From contig JABVXV010000135.1 in assembly GCA_013365325.1 (NCBI GenBank), positions 62,001-126,000 of the forward strand: a stretch of DNA of 64,000 nt, written 5' to 3'. This stretch comes from Dipetalonema caudispina. Lineage: Eukaryota > Nematoda > Chromadorea > Rhabditida > Onchocercidae. A model generated the notes under the pieces. It was not told the DNA's origin and did not search any database. It saw only the letters and a program-made list of their open reading frames with translations. Below are positions 13,001-27,300 of this stretch, piece by piece. The position numbers and the translations under genes were made by a program. Within the stretch, counting starts at the first letter, position 1. Every line of letters begins with the position of its first letter.

Positions 13001-16000
13001 ACTAATAATGAAAAAATTTTTATACTGCTACATGATGTATTCAAATCTTCAAATGTTTTCTAAGTCCTTTATTACCACAACAAAATAATAAAAGTGGATA
13101 AACCTAAGCGGTTATTAGCAGGAATGAAAAAAGTCAATGAATAACACTATCATGGAGATCAATTAGTACTAATGATAGTGAAATATCGTCATAAATTGTC
13201 ACGAATAATTGGTAATCAACTAATAATCGATTATCGCCCAACTTTTAATCCAAGCCCCAGCCGCTTCAACCGAATGATGTTATCAAAGCCTAGATTTTCG
13301 GACCATTGATTTCTTAAAATGTGAATAAAGATCAGAACTATCTTCATTTTTACAATCCGCATCCTACCCAACGAAAAGAACAGAATGATTTAGCAATTTC
13401 CGTGTCACAAGCCTTATTCCGAAAAGTCTACACATAATCATGTCACCAAATATTCTTTGAAAATAAATTATATTGAATGAACAAAAAGTTTCCATCAATC
13501 TAATCCAAAAAGCGAAAAGTGTATAAAAAATTAGAATGCTGGAAATTAGACAGAGAAGCAAAATTTTTGGACTTTCCATTAAAAGTGAAATAAGTTTAAA
13601 TTCGATCAATCCATTCATTACCATTTCATTTTCATTTCAAAATTTGGATAAAATACAAAACTTTGTAATAAAATTGGAAATTAAAAAGTTGAACTAAGAA
13701 GAAAAGAAAAAAGCTGCAAATAAATTCTATGTGGATAAAATGAAACATGTCCAGATAACCAATCATTCATTACAAAATCAGCTGACAATTAATATGAAGA
13801 TAATAGTTAATATGCTAATATTTTCTTCAATCCATGACATAATACTTCTTCTTTACCTAATTGATTAGCAGTTCCTCTTTCACTCACTAATTGTCTTTAG
13901 CAACATTGAATTCATACTATCATCTCGTTATAAATAACAAACATCATTAATTTCATCAATATAGCATATTCTTTATTAGTGATGAAAGCAATATAAGTGG
14001 AATATCATTTTTTTCAACAGAAAAAAGAAATCAAATACGTAAGTGGTTACTTTTTTACTTCTTACTATAAATTGTATTATTACGTCAATCAAGTTAGGAC
14101 AAACTTACGAGAGAAAAAATATATAGTACATATGGAAATGTAATGCAACTAAGATCTAATGATTACTGTAATTATTAAGACGGTTATAAGGCGAAGTAAA
14201 AATGTCCCAACGCTTCATTATTAAAACAATCACTAAAATATAACCTGTAAAAATGTTTCGGCACATCTTTTGTTATGTAAATTTTGCAATACTATTCTAA
14301 AAATATGCTAGTTAATAACTGATGTAGAGTATTTTACTTTAAAAATGATATCATTACAACCTTATGCATAATCGTTTTTTTTCATAACCGGCATAATGTG
14401 GCAAAGGAGAAGTATTTCAAGAATAAAGTTAAAGCAGATAAATGAAGAGAAATTAAATTTACAGGAAAATTTTTTGCTTAAACACTTACTGATGTGTTTC
14501 TAGATGCAGCAGCATCAGCTACGGCGCTACTCAATTCACTCATTGGTGGCGGTAATTCAAATTCACTCTGATCGGAGAATGATGCTGTTGACTCAATCGC
14601 TGGATCAATTAACAATGGAGGATTCACCGAAAGTAATCCTCCAGCGGTTGATGCCTCTTCTTGCCTAGTTGTCGAATGTATTTGATCGTCGCACGATGAT
14701 AAAACACTATGAGCTCCTCCTGCTGATGCTGTACCAACAACCGTTAAATCTGATTCTACTAAATTCTGAAAAATAAAAAATAAGCTTTCAAAAATTATTT
14801 CAAACTTATATAAATAATACATTTAACTATAAATTCACTGAAGAATAAGCTATTACTTATACGAACCTAATTCTTTATACATTTCATTTTGAATCCAAAA
14901 CTAAACCATAGCAATTATCTTATACTTCTTTTTTCACATTTAAAAATGATTACTTGTCAAGTGTTCTATAACAGTTCAATTAAATATGATTATTTAAAGC
15001 AATATATAGAAAAATAAATTGAAAAAAAAAATTCTCCTTACACTTAGCAAATTCATATAAAAAAGACGTTATGATGACGAAGAAATTAAAATCAAAATAT
15101 GAAAAAGAACATTACGAATAACTAATAGTAAAACAATGATAGAAAATACTAAATTAAAGAAAAACATGTACAAAATGAATCTTAGGACTATGAAAAAAAT
15201 TGCACAAAAAGGAAAACAGAAGTGGTAATTTAGCCATTTCATGACATAGGATAAATAACAAAGTATGTAAGTAAACAAGTAAATGAGGTAATCAAAATGA
15301 AAGCCCAATTCTCTTCATTTTCCTCTTTGGTAAACATCATTTTGGAATATATGGGAGGGGGGGGGGGGTAAGAGAGAGAATGAAGAAAAGCACTCTTTAT
15401 CCAACAGAGAGGGACAAATAAGTAAGGACTGTGCCGAAGGAATAAATTTATTACTTCGTGTAACAGGAAAAAGAGATTTCAAGATAACTATGTGGAAAGG
15501 CTAAAGTGATGGTAAAGACTGGGAAAAACTTTCAAAGGATGCAAAAGTAGAAGTAAAAAAAAGGAAAAAAAAATGAGAAAGGTAAGCAAGGAAAAGAAGA
15601 TACGGAAAAGAGACACATCAATTTAACATTAATACTCAAAAATTACAAGTAACACATCGATTATTGTCCTGATGATAATTAACAGGCTAGCCTCATAAAT
15701 AGGCTTGGCTGCACAAGATTATAGACTACTTGGAAAAAGATGAAAAAAAGAGATTGTGAAGTGAAAGGAAAATGATTGCGAATTTCAGTAATAATGTGAG
15801 AAAACTTGAAAGCCCTCGGTACAACCTTATTTCCATTTCTTTTCTTTGCTTTTTCACAATTCATTGTTTTTCTCTTCTTTTCTTTCAGTTTCGAACTACT
15901 TTCACAAAACTTCGATTCGTTTTTTCTTGCTTTTTTTTTTTTTAAACATTTCTGCTAAATTAAGTCTGCTCTTTAGTCATTACTATTACGCGTCTACTTT

Positions 16001-19000
16001 CTCCAGTCATTATTACACTTATTGAAGTTTCGTAAAGTCTTTTTTTCCTGTAATTAGACATGAATTTAAGTCAACAAAAGATTTGAGAGAAGAAAAGTTT
16101 CACTGATATGTCAACATCTGAGGGAAACTAAAATAATAAAAAATAAAAGAAAGGAAAAAAGAACTAAAGATACAAGTACAACAATGTATGAAATAAAAAA
16201 TGACAAATAGAAAATCGCTTTTTAATTAAAAGAAAATAAAAGCATTGATGAAGAGGAGAGAACAGTAAGTATATAATATAACTGATCAAAAAGAAATGTC
16301 ATTGTATTTAAGAGAAACTAGGATATTTAAATTCAAAAATAATGAATAAATAAATTATTTTAAGTTAATGAAATAGTGTAATATTAGGATGTGAAAATGG
16401 CTGATATAACTGATAGCGAAATATTAAAGTAAGAATGACAACATAATAAAGAACAACTCATCAATGGAAGATTTTCCGGAATTGATTCCGATCACGTGAA
16501 TTAAAATTTTTGACTTTCATCCCTCAACCTTTTATTTGGATTTTTCTTTTCGATATTGCTCATCGTAAAGATAAACATAGCTAAAAACTTGTTACAGACT
16601 GATCACAAATAGGAACCTTTAGTACAATTAAAATAATCTTATGGAGGGTTAATATAGTCCAGAAAGATAAGATATACTGGGGAATATGAATTGCATTTCT
16701 GATTTCAAGAAATGAAAAACAGCTTTAAAAATTAATAAAAACGACAAAATATGAATATAAATGGTAAATAATCATAGTTACCGAAACAATCACTGATAAC
16801 TATATTTGAGAAATGTTTCCAAGAATAGAGTGAAGTTTTGAAACATTACAGTTTCAATATTAATCCATCATTTAATATCCAATGAAGTAAATTTATAAAT
16901 AGACAAAAAGAAGAGAAATAAGTAAACAAAATAAGGAAGAACAATGAAATAAATAAAGAAGCAAAACAATATGGATATTATTCATTATATGATGCCTTCT
17001 ACAGCCTGTAAGGTTTTTCCAGCTAACATTTTGAATTCGTTATTTAGGTTCTTCGAATTTAAATAAGGATACAAAAAATTCGTTCAACAAATTATTTTTA
17101 TCACGTCCCTTTTAAATGACAACGGCATGATGATAATGATAGACAAAGCCATAACTTTTGCTTTACTAATTCATCATTAACTTCTACTTCAAATCTATGC
17201 TGAAATAATTATAATTAAAATTCATCCCTAATTCATCCTGTCTACTATAGAGAAGAAAAAATCCCCAATCTATATTCATTAGTTCTTTCTTGTTTTTTTT
17301 TTGTTACTTCTCAGCATTTTCAATCATAGCAAGCAATGAAAATCCAAAAATATCCATCATAAAATAGCACGAATGTATACAACAAAACGTGATGTCATTT
17401 TATCATAATGATAACAACTGATAAACAAAAATCATTACTTCATGGAAAAGTAATATTTCTTCCTTTTTTGCTTCCATTTTAATATTTTAAAATCAATACC
17501 TAATCGTCCAAAATTATTACCTATCACAATCACTTTTCCTTTCTTTAGGTCAAATAAAATTCAGAAAGATTAACAAAAAAAAGAAAAACTGTATTTATCG
17601 TACATCCTACTTCATGCATATATCTATTTATATGGATACATGATAATGACTATCTGTCATTGCTATTATATATACATATATAATAATAATGATGAATAGT
17701 AATAATCATGTATGTGAAAAAATTTAGTAACTATACGATATCATGATGTGAACAGTTGAACTGAAAACTTCAAGTATTACTTAATTTTTCAAGTATTTAA
17801 TATAAATAAACATTCGCAAAGTTTACCATTTTTTTTTAAAAACAATCCTTCTGTAAAAAGATAAATCTGAATATTGTAACACAACCAAAATGGTGTAAAC
17901 AGTATAACGGATAATAATCAAGAAAAATAACGATTTTAGAATCATTCAATACGGGATTGATATCCAAAGAGGATTTCATTCATTCGATAAATATTTTCCA
18001 AAAATAATCTCACAAATTATAATTATTATTTGTTCAATCAATATTTTTAATTGAAAAGAAAATGAGATAAAAGCAAGGAAAGGTGATAGTAGAATGACGG
18101 ATAAGTGCTTTCTAATTAATCAAATTACTAACTGTTCAGTAATAAACAATATTTAATTATAAATGAAGTAGTGAAGAATCGATCGATTTACATCAACCAT
18201 ACATGCAAAAGCGAGCTTTAAAGTGTATGATTCATTTAAAAAGGGATGAGCAAAATAATGATGAATACAAACAGATTGTATGCATAGGATTGCCGTATTT
18301 AAATATACATTCATTTTTCTGAAAATAAATTTATGAATTGAATAAAAAAGAGAGAAAGAAAGAACAGCAGTGAAGGGAGGAATACAGGGAGAAAGAAAGA
18401 AAGGAAGTAGGAAAGAGGAAATCAAATGAGACAGACGAAGACTATTAGATGATTTCGAAAGGAAAGATAAAAAAAAAAAAAGGATTCTTGTGAATAAAAG
18501 GTAAAAGCAGTATTTTTGTCAAAAAGACAACGAATTGGATGATATGAGGGAAAGGGGAAAAAAAGGAAAAAAAATGGAGAAATAGAAGGGTAAAATTTGG
18601 TAAGAAATTTGATGCAATTACAAATCATTTCATTTAAAAATAAAAAATAAACTGAAAGAGAACAATTGCATGCAGTCAAATATCATCGAGAAGTATCGTT
18701 TACAAGAACAAAAATGTAAAAAAAAAAATAAATCATTTGATGCATATATGTATGTCTACTATACGTGATAGAAGTAAACATTTAAGGATTGGAAATGAAT
18801 AACTCGAAGATAAAGGTAACCTGGCATTTAGTGGATATGAATATATACTTGAAAGAAAGAAGATACTGCAATGGCCAAAGTAATGAGATTAAAGTAATCT
18901 ACTTTGCTGAATGAATTTTTGGGAAAATCGGAAAATGAATTAACAATATGAGTAAACACAACTGGAAATGTATAAATCGACACTACCGGAAACATGCGTA

Positions 19001-21274
19001 AGCTTAAATGTTAAATTGTTCCCTTATTATTTTTATTTTCTTTGCATTTATCGAGGAAATGTTCCGAAAAACTAATAACAGATCTGCAGATAGAATTCAT
19101 GAAATTGGTACAGGAGTTCGATTAGTCTTTCATGAAAATTATCGACATATGATCTTAATAAAGAAAAGCTAACCGTATTAAAGCATTTTTCGCTCATTCA
19201 ACCCGTTTTTTCAATAGGTAAGATAAAATCATACATGCAAGGGTAGAACTGGTTAATGGTAAATAAACATTTGGAAGCATTTTAACATATTAGCAAACAT
19301 TATAATATCAGAAGTCACTCGAAGCTCAGTAACTAGCTAATGAGAAGAGGAAGATGAATGCCCTTCCAAAAAGTCTCTAAAACAAATAAAATATGTTTGC
19401 TAGACTATTCTCATGCTGGAGAAGATAATACAAATAGCATGATAATAACAAGCGGCTAACAGACAGCCTAGACCTTCAAAACTCGGTCCTAAAAATAGTA
19501 CAGAAATAAACTGACTAAACAAACCTTCGGTAATAAACGATCTTGTTGCTGTTGATCGGTTAAAGAAGACGAGGCTAAATGAAGTGGATCTGCTGCACTA
19601 TGTCTAAGCTGTTGGCCATTACCTTTCCGTGTTGCCAGTGATACCGATTGAGGACGTGAATGAGTACTGCTTAATCCCTGATGTTGCTGTTGCTGTTGCT
19701 GACCGTTACTGAAGAAACGCCTAAAGAGGACTCATTAATTGAGATGCCGATTTGAAAATGATCAGGAAAGATTGAAGTGAATATCAAAAATCAAAAAAGC
19801 TAGGAAAATAATAGGAAACGTTAATAAAAAAATATTCGGCACTGAATAAAAATGAGGACATAACACGAAGTTGAATGCAAATGCCTGAACTGGAACAATG
19901 TCTAAAATAAACTACAATAAATCTTGCATAACAGAAAAGCTTATAACTAAAAACAATTTGAAAAGGGAAAATTCTGGAACTAAATAGAAGATCTATAAAA
20001 GAAAAAAAAAAGCTTGATTGCTATCATCGCTCATATAACCAAATCAATCTTAAGGGGAATCAATTTTAAGCAACCATTTCTATTTATTCTCGACAACTTT
20101 TCCCTTTCAGAAAAAAGGCATCTTCTCTAATCCTAATACTTCCTGAAGATAGCAAAAGCAACGAATGGAATTCTGCAACCGGTTAACTATTGAGCCCGAA
20201 AAAAGCAAAGCTAGGGATTACCATCCCGAATGAACTTCGCTAATTTATAATTTCTTCCTACTTCCTAAGCCAAATGCTAATTTCGCCATCTTTTTTTCAG
20301 ACTAGTAATTCGATTAATGATAAGAGCAGTACATTTTATAGCAATGATATATATAAGTTATAAAAAAGTATATAGTTTTCCTAAAGAAACTTATGATACT
20401 TATTGTTAAAACACTCCACATATTTCACACTCATCGACTGCAACATGAGTTAGGGTCTCCCATCTTTCAAAGTTAATGATTTAATTCATTTACTTTGCAC
20501 TTTGACTTAAGAAGATTTTTGTACTGGAGTAGGCATAATCTACTTGCTAACTAACAGTTTTAGCAATGCGGCTAAAACAGCCTAAAAGGTCAAACAGCGA
20601 GTAAGAACAATGGTTATTTTGAAATAAACATGAGCAATATAACATGAATCATGAAACACTTTGGAATTAATTAGGATATTTCGGTTCGGTAATAAACTCA
20701 AAAGATCAGGGATTAGAAAGTCGTGATGATTGAATTACCCAAATAAATTAATAATATAACATAAACTGACAGCCACTTTCATATCTTTAATGTCATTCAA
20801 TTTTATCATTATGCAGTTTATATTTCCATCAATAAATAAATTAATGTTAATAATTGACAAATTACAAAATTTTGACACATCGCTTCATTGTTTCAGTTTA
20901 TTCCTTGCATTCCCTTCTTTAAATTTCCTTGTTAATGTCATAAGAGTTTACTTATCGATAACTCATTCATGGAAAATATCTCATCTTCATATTGTTCACA
21001 ACAGTTTTAAGAAAAATACAGAAGATAAAAAAGAGAAGAAAGAAATAATTACGAAAAAAATATTTGAGCTCACCGTAAACTTTTCCTTTTGACGATATTT
21101 TGTGTAGAGGAGGTGATATTGGTTGAATATGACGGATCCACCAGTGGACGATCTGTTGAGCAGGATGCTGATGAGCCATCTAGAAAAACCAAAAAATCAG
21201 GCTAATATTTTCAAAACTTTCCAAATGCTTAAGTCCTTCATTAAAGTAACTTTCATTCTTTTCATTTATATATA

Positions 21275-21306
<32 letters not shown>

Positions 21307-24300
21307 GAAATTTGGCTTAAATGTAAAGAAGAATATTAATGAAAATATATGCAAGCATGCATACGAAGATTCCACGTCATTTGCTTCAAGGCATAACAAT
21401 CTTAATATATTTTAGAATCTTCTATAATAAAGCAACCTATAATACCCGTAGACGACCGTAAATCTTTGCGATCGGCAAAAATAAATTGTCCAGCATAGAA
21501 TTTAGCTTTTGCAGGCTGCAACGAATGAATAGGTCCAAAAAAAAAAGAGAGAGATATTGATAATTTCTGGCTGGTTACTTGCTTGAAGGATGAAAAATCT
21601 TACCATCACCTTATGTACTCAAGTAATACAGCTTATCCTAGAAACGTCTTCAGGATAAATTATCATTACAATATCGATACTATCAAGTTGGATAGTTTTA
21701 GATCAAAATTTTAGAAGATATTAGGAACAATTCTCTTTAGGAATTTCTGGAAAAAATCTTACGATTTCAAGCCATTGTTAGAAGTTTAAAAAGAAGAGAA
21801 AAAATATGCAGCAAAAGAATAACAACTCTCATATTTTTTTATACTTTTTTTCTCCAAAAGTTATTAAATGCAAATTGTATTCAAATTATCTCCTATAAAA
21901 TTTAGTCTCCGTGCTCTGAAGGATGAATTCTGACATTTGCAAACGAGAATTAACAATATGAAGTATAAGCAAAAAAATGACCATTGAACTCTATATTTTA
22001 TCCAATTTTCGAAACATATCTTAAAAATGTGCAAAAAATTTGAAATAAAATTAGTTGATAAAAAATAGTCTCCAGGAATTCTTTTCGACAATTAATTAAA
22101 ATAATCAAACCCTCTACTAAACAAATCATCATGTATCCATTTAGCGCATAATTCCTATCTATCATTATCAAAGATTCGTTGAATTGGATCAAAGTAGTCA
22201 GAGGATTCATATTTCTATACTAAAACTCGAATATCATAAACAGACAGCACAAAAACTGTAGCAATCCAAATTTACATATAGAACATTCAGTAATGAATTG
22301 GACGGGGAATAAATTTGAAAAAGACGAACCATTAAGTGAAACTCCAAGAACTGTCCTTTCAGGTGCAGCAAAAATAATTTCCACAGGAGTGATGTTATTA
22401 AAATCACAATCTGTACTTTTCTGGCATCTCCCCGAAATTGATGAAAACCAATGACGACGCAACGCTAATGACCAACGTTGCATACGACTAGCACGGGATG
22501 ATTTACCCGACTGTTTACCGTTTTCGTCTGGTCCTACCGTATGTGAACGCTTCATCATTGCCCCGATCGGTTTAAACAGTAACCTGTTACTGCACTGATA
22601 AACATAAACACGTATGAATCGAACTACATATTTACTAAACGAATAGTCAACTAATGAAAAAATGATGAAATTAAAAAGTTCTCAAGATATATGACTAAGG
22701 TTAAACCACCTGGGAAACTTCTCACTCTTTTATCCTTACCCTTTTCCACTTATCTACTAACTGAAGAGGTTGTATCAGTTCTGTAATGATTTCCTCATAC
22801 TTAATTTCAAATATAACGATTACAAAGAGATAAGACAAAAAAGGCACTGAAATATCGCAGAGTAAATAAGAGAACTCTTATTCGATAAAAAAGAAAGTTA
22901 AAAATTTAAGGCTATCCTCATATTACTTTATTAAGCAAATTTGAACAAAACTATATGTTATAAAGGGAGGAAAAGAGAAGGAAAGGAAATGAAAAAAAAT
23001 CCTTAAAGTAAAGAAATATCATGGAAAATATCCTTTTTTTAAAAAAAGAAGTAATTTTTTTTCCTTTCTTTAGAAATTAAAATAAAATGCAAAAAAAAAG
23101 AATAATAAAATTTAAAAGGACGATAACAACAGAATAAATACGATGACTAATAAAAAGGATCAATTTGGTACTTTGAAAGATTGAAACTTAATTTTGTGAC
23201 AGCATCTTCTTGATTTTCATTAAACATTGAATAATTTCACTGTACAATGAAGAATATATTCTATTCAAGTGGGATTTATAGTATTTACTTGTTTATACTT
23301 TCACCCATAAATGTATTTATTCGCTTGGCTTATTTGAAACATTTGCAAAACTTTAAGCTTTAATAAGAGAGAAAAAAAGAAAGAAAAAAGAATAGGAAAT
23401 GAAAGATACAAAGTAATCTTTCATCCCATTTTGAAATAGGATGAGAAGAATTAATGCAAAAAAAAAAAAAAAAAAAAAAAAGAGAGAAAAAACGGAAATG
23501 AGATGGGAATGATAGATAGAAATGTTCATCAAACTATGTGAAACAAACTAAAATATGTAACGGAAGGAAATAGAAGGTGGAAGAAGATGGGGGAAAAAAA
23601 AGGGAGAAAAAAAAAGATGAACAATACAAGTGAACAAGAAGCAAATGAGTCTCGAAAGAAGCTTAAGAGAAGGGGTAATTGGAAGTGGATGAAAAATTGA
23701 ATATAACAGAAGACCTTTTTTTTTTTCTTTCTAAAAAGCAGCACTTCTCCACTAAATAACTAATACCAAGAAAGAGAGGAAGAAAAGAAAAAAAAAAAAG
23801 AAATCCACAAAATCCTCCCTCTTTCCATTCTTCCTTCCCTCTTCTTGTTCATCTTAATTTTAAAGAAAGACAAAAATAGAAAAAGAGAAAAAAGGAATGA
23901 CAGGTATCTATTATCAAATATTTCATAAAATTTTAAAAAATTAAATTAATAATGTTTTTGCAATTTTTTTCCTTTTATTTTTCTTTTTACCTTCTAATTT
24001 GTTTATCAGTCGGAGTTTTTCCTAAATACTCTTACCAACTACAACATAATAATGCATACAGTATCCTAAGCCTAAAAAATTTAGGATATAAATTATTGAA
24101 TATATCTGAAACCTTTTTTTTTTTTTTCGGAAACCTAACAAAATCTTAAAAAACTGTTACTGTTTGTAGATAATAACGAAAGCTTGGGGAATTAAAAATA
24201 AATGAGTCAATAAAAAAATATTCACAATATTAAACCACATGCGTAATAAAACTTGGCTAGAGGCATCGAAATACCATTCAATTCTGGTTCAAGATATATT

Positions 24301-27300
24301 ATTTTTAGGCATAAAGTAACTTCGTCAAATATTTTCATCTCGTGTTTATAAATAAATGTTTTTCATTTTTTTATTTTATCATTTCTTGCTTTCAGCAATT
24401 ATAGGATAACTATTTCAATACGAAAATTGGTAATGAACTATTCTCATTCAATTTCATTGCTCAAGTATATCAGGAATGATTCTGAGATGTTGCCCATTGG
24501 TCACCCATTATTTAACCGACTGGGATTTAAAATCATAAGATAACAGGATGGAAAGATCTTCAAACAGAACTACCTGTCAACCACACATTTTTAATTCATA
24601 ACAAGAATTTTCTTAGCATTTTTCATCATCCGGATAATTTTTAGTAATGTATACCAAGCTGAAGAGAAAGAAGAAAATGAAAGATGGTTCATGGAAGAAC
24701 TGTAATTCGTATACTGTTGTTGGCAGAAAATAAATAGTGATAAATGGATCATTAAAGAGATAAATAAGGAATTGATAGCACTCCAGGAAATGTCTGAAAT
24801 AGTAGCAAGATACCAGATTTAATTTCAAATCTACTAGAATATGGAATAAATAAGAATTAAACTAAAGATTTAAGCTAACAAGCATTTCAATGAGAAGCAA
24901 GGAAACTCTATGAAAATGAGAGAAAAGTGGTAAAAAAATGGAAAAAGAAAAGAGAAGAAATGAGGTGCGAGGAAAATGAGGAGAAAGAGAAACATGATGA
25001 AAGAGACAAACTTGATACTTTTACCCGACATAATTGAATAATTAAAGATGAATTGAAACACAGCCTTATTTCAGGATGCATATGTTAACGGCAGATTTCC
25101 TTCATTTTTTTATAGTTAAAAATCCAAAAGAATTCTTCGATCAATTAAAAAGAGCAAAAAATTGGCTCCAAAGTTTCATAAATTTGGATTTTTCCCAGAT
25201 CCTTTATCCACTTCAGCTGTTAAGTTCTACAGGAAAATAGGCGCAATAGAAGATGTGCGCTCGATATAAGCTCAACAATCCACATAGTGTTAACTATTCA
25301 TATGATGATTGAAAGAGTAGTTAAAAAAAATCAGCGAATGGTAGTTTGTTTTCGGAGACTGTGCAAAAGTTTGCTAAAATTCAACCCTTCTAAATGCAAT
25401 ATATTCCAAATATCCAAAACATCAAAAAATGACCGATTTCAAATCTGCCAAATTTCGATACATCCATAAATTTAGCGCTGGGAATTGAACTGTTCAAAGG
25501 ATGAACATCAGGATTGAAGTTTAAATGCCAACAAACACTGGTAGCAATATAGGACAAAAAAATAAATACGAAATTAGAAATATTTTAGAACATTTTGTCT
25601 ATGATGATTCAATCTGCTAACATTGACATCTATCTATCCAGTTCTCTCTCTCTTACAGCAAGTTTGAACACAAAGTATCAGTTATCGAGTACTCCAAACT
25701 ATCACCAATATCGAAAGTGCAAATAGAAGCGAAAGCTTAGATCTAAATAAACAACGGAAAAGAAAATTTTTGAGCTAAACGGCAAGAATTCAAACATCCC
25801 TATCTCAGTAGCTCTCATCCTCTTCTCTCCTTCAATTATAACCAAATCGAAACATACTTCAATTATTTTTACTAAAACTAAAATAAAAATTCAAAAATAT
25901 TTAAAGTGCATTACAGTCCTTTCATGTATAATAACTGAAATGCTCGAAAACGATTGAAAATGATAGTTCATGAAATCCGCAAAATTAAACTACAATATCA
26001 TTTTCGAAATGATTGGTATAACTTGTCCAACTTATAGGTGACTTTAGAAAAAAGTTCCTTCCTTTAAAATTTTTCAGCAATTACAATTCAACTCAAATTT
26101 TACCAATATCGTTGTTCAATAATTACTATTATGAAACGAAACAACATAAAATAATTTTCAATCAGAATCGTTTTTCTCGAAATATCTTAATTATATGAAT
26201 ATACCATATCGAAAGCATCAGAATAACAATTAAGTGCACAAAAAACCAATTAAATCATCATGAAAATCAAACCAACCTGTTGGTTCTATGGATGAAATAA
26301 CTGAACATGGAACAAGTCCTCGTTGCTGTTCACCATTTTCCCATGTAATCGAAACAAGCACCCATTCCGGAGCATCTCCGCAATATTCTACCACCTGAAA
26401 TTTTGCTTTTTCGAATTACTGAATATATATAGAAGTTTGCACATATCACTGCAAAAATGAAAGGAAGTGGCGAACTATCAATGTAAGTAAAAAAATTAGT
26501 AAGTTTAAAAGCTGAAAAAATTTTCCAAAAAAAAAAAAACTTCCCTACGCATGATTATTCTCTCCAGTCTAAAGTTTTACTGAAAATTTTAAAACAAATT
26601 CCTTGAAAAAAAAGGCCATAACAACCAAATTGAGACATATCATTATTTGTTTTCCAATTCAAAAAAAGAAAAGAGAAACCGAAACAAATTTTCCACAAAA
26701 AACAACAGAATATCTACTGCTTCAGAAAATAAAACACAAAAAAAAACGGATGAAAAAATGAAACACATAACAAGTACACATTCATTTTATCAGATTTTCC
26801 TTTTTCGTCTTGTTTCCTTACCATAAGGAAATTTCAAAACTTAATTACCTGGCAATTAAAATGTTTTAAGTGAACGGGAATCGATTTCCGTTTCAAGAAA
26901 CCGACAATGAAAAGATACTTAGAAGTAAGGCTTTAAAGGAGCCGATGGAAAAAGTTGGTATTATTATAGTTCGCCTAATATCCAGGAAAAAAGATTCGTT
27001 CTTGCAGAAAAGAAAAATTCCAGTGATTAACTGCAATAAACAGAAAACAAAAAATTTTTTTTTTGAAAAAGAACTGATTCCGGTAGACGCAGCCAGGCAT
27101 ACACGTACAAACACACAGGGAATTTAACCTCAAGTCGCTGTCCCTTGGTGACGGAAAGTTGTCCCTTCTCGGTTGCCTTGAAATCATCAACAGCTACACA
27201 ACCTTCATTATGACCCTAAAAATAAATATCACATTGTTCCAAGGTGAACTTTTTTTTTCGAATTTCTTAACATTTTTTAAACCACCTATATAGTATTATT

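Larger units (their letters stand above)
10460..14489 (-). other. Intron within the DH2 linker
   Basis: About 4 kb of AT-rich sequence with (TA)n at 12347-12368 and a CTG triplet run near 12613-12649. A 70-codon minus-strand open segment with one hydrophobic stretch at 11689-11901 is discussed under findings. No Trio-like exon was seen. Confidence 0.6.

Noticed and set aside
20967..21179. 70-codon minus ORF beginning MAHQHPAQQ
   Set aside because: Overlaps a real exon, but its frame conflicts with both neighbouring exon phases; the GSSASCSTD frame is the one that joins.
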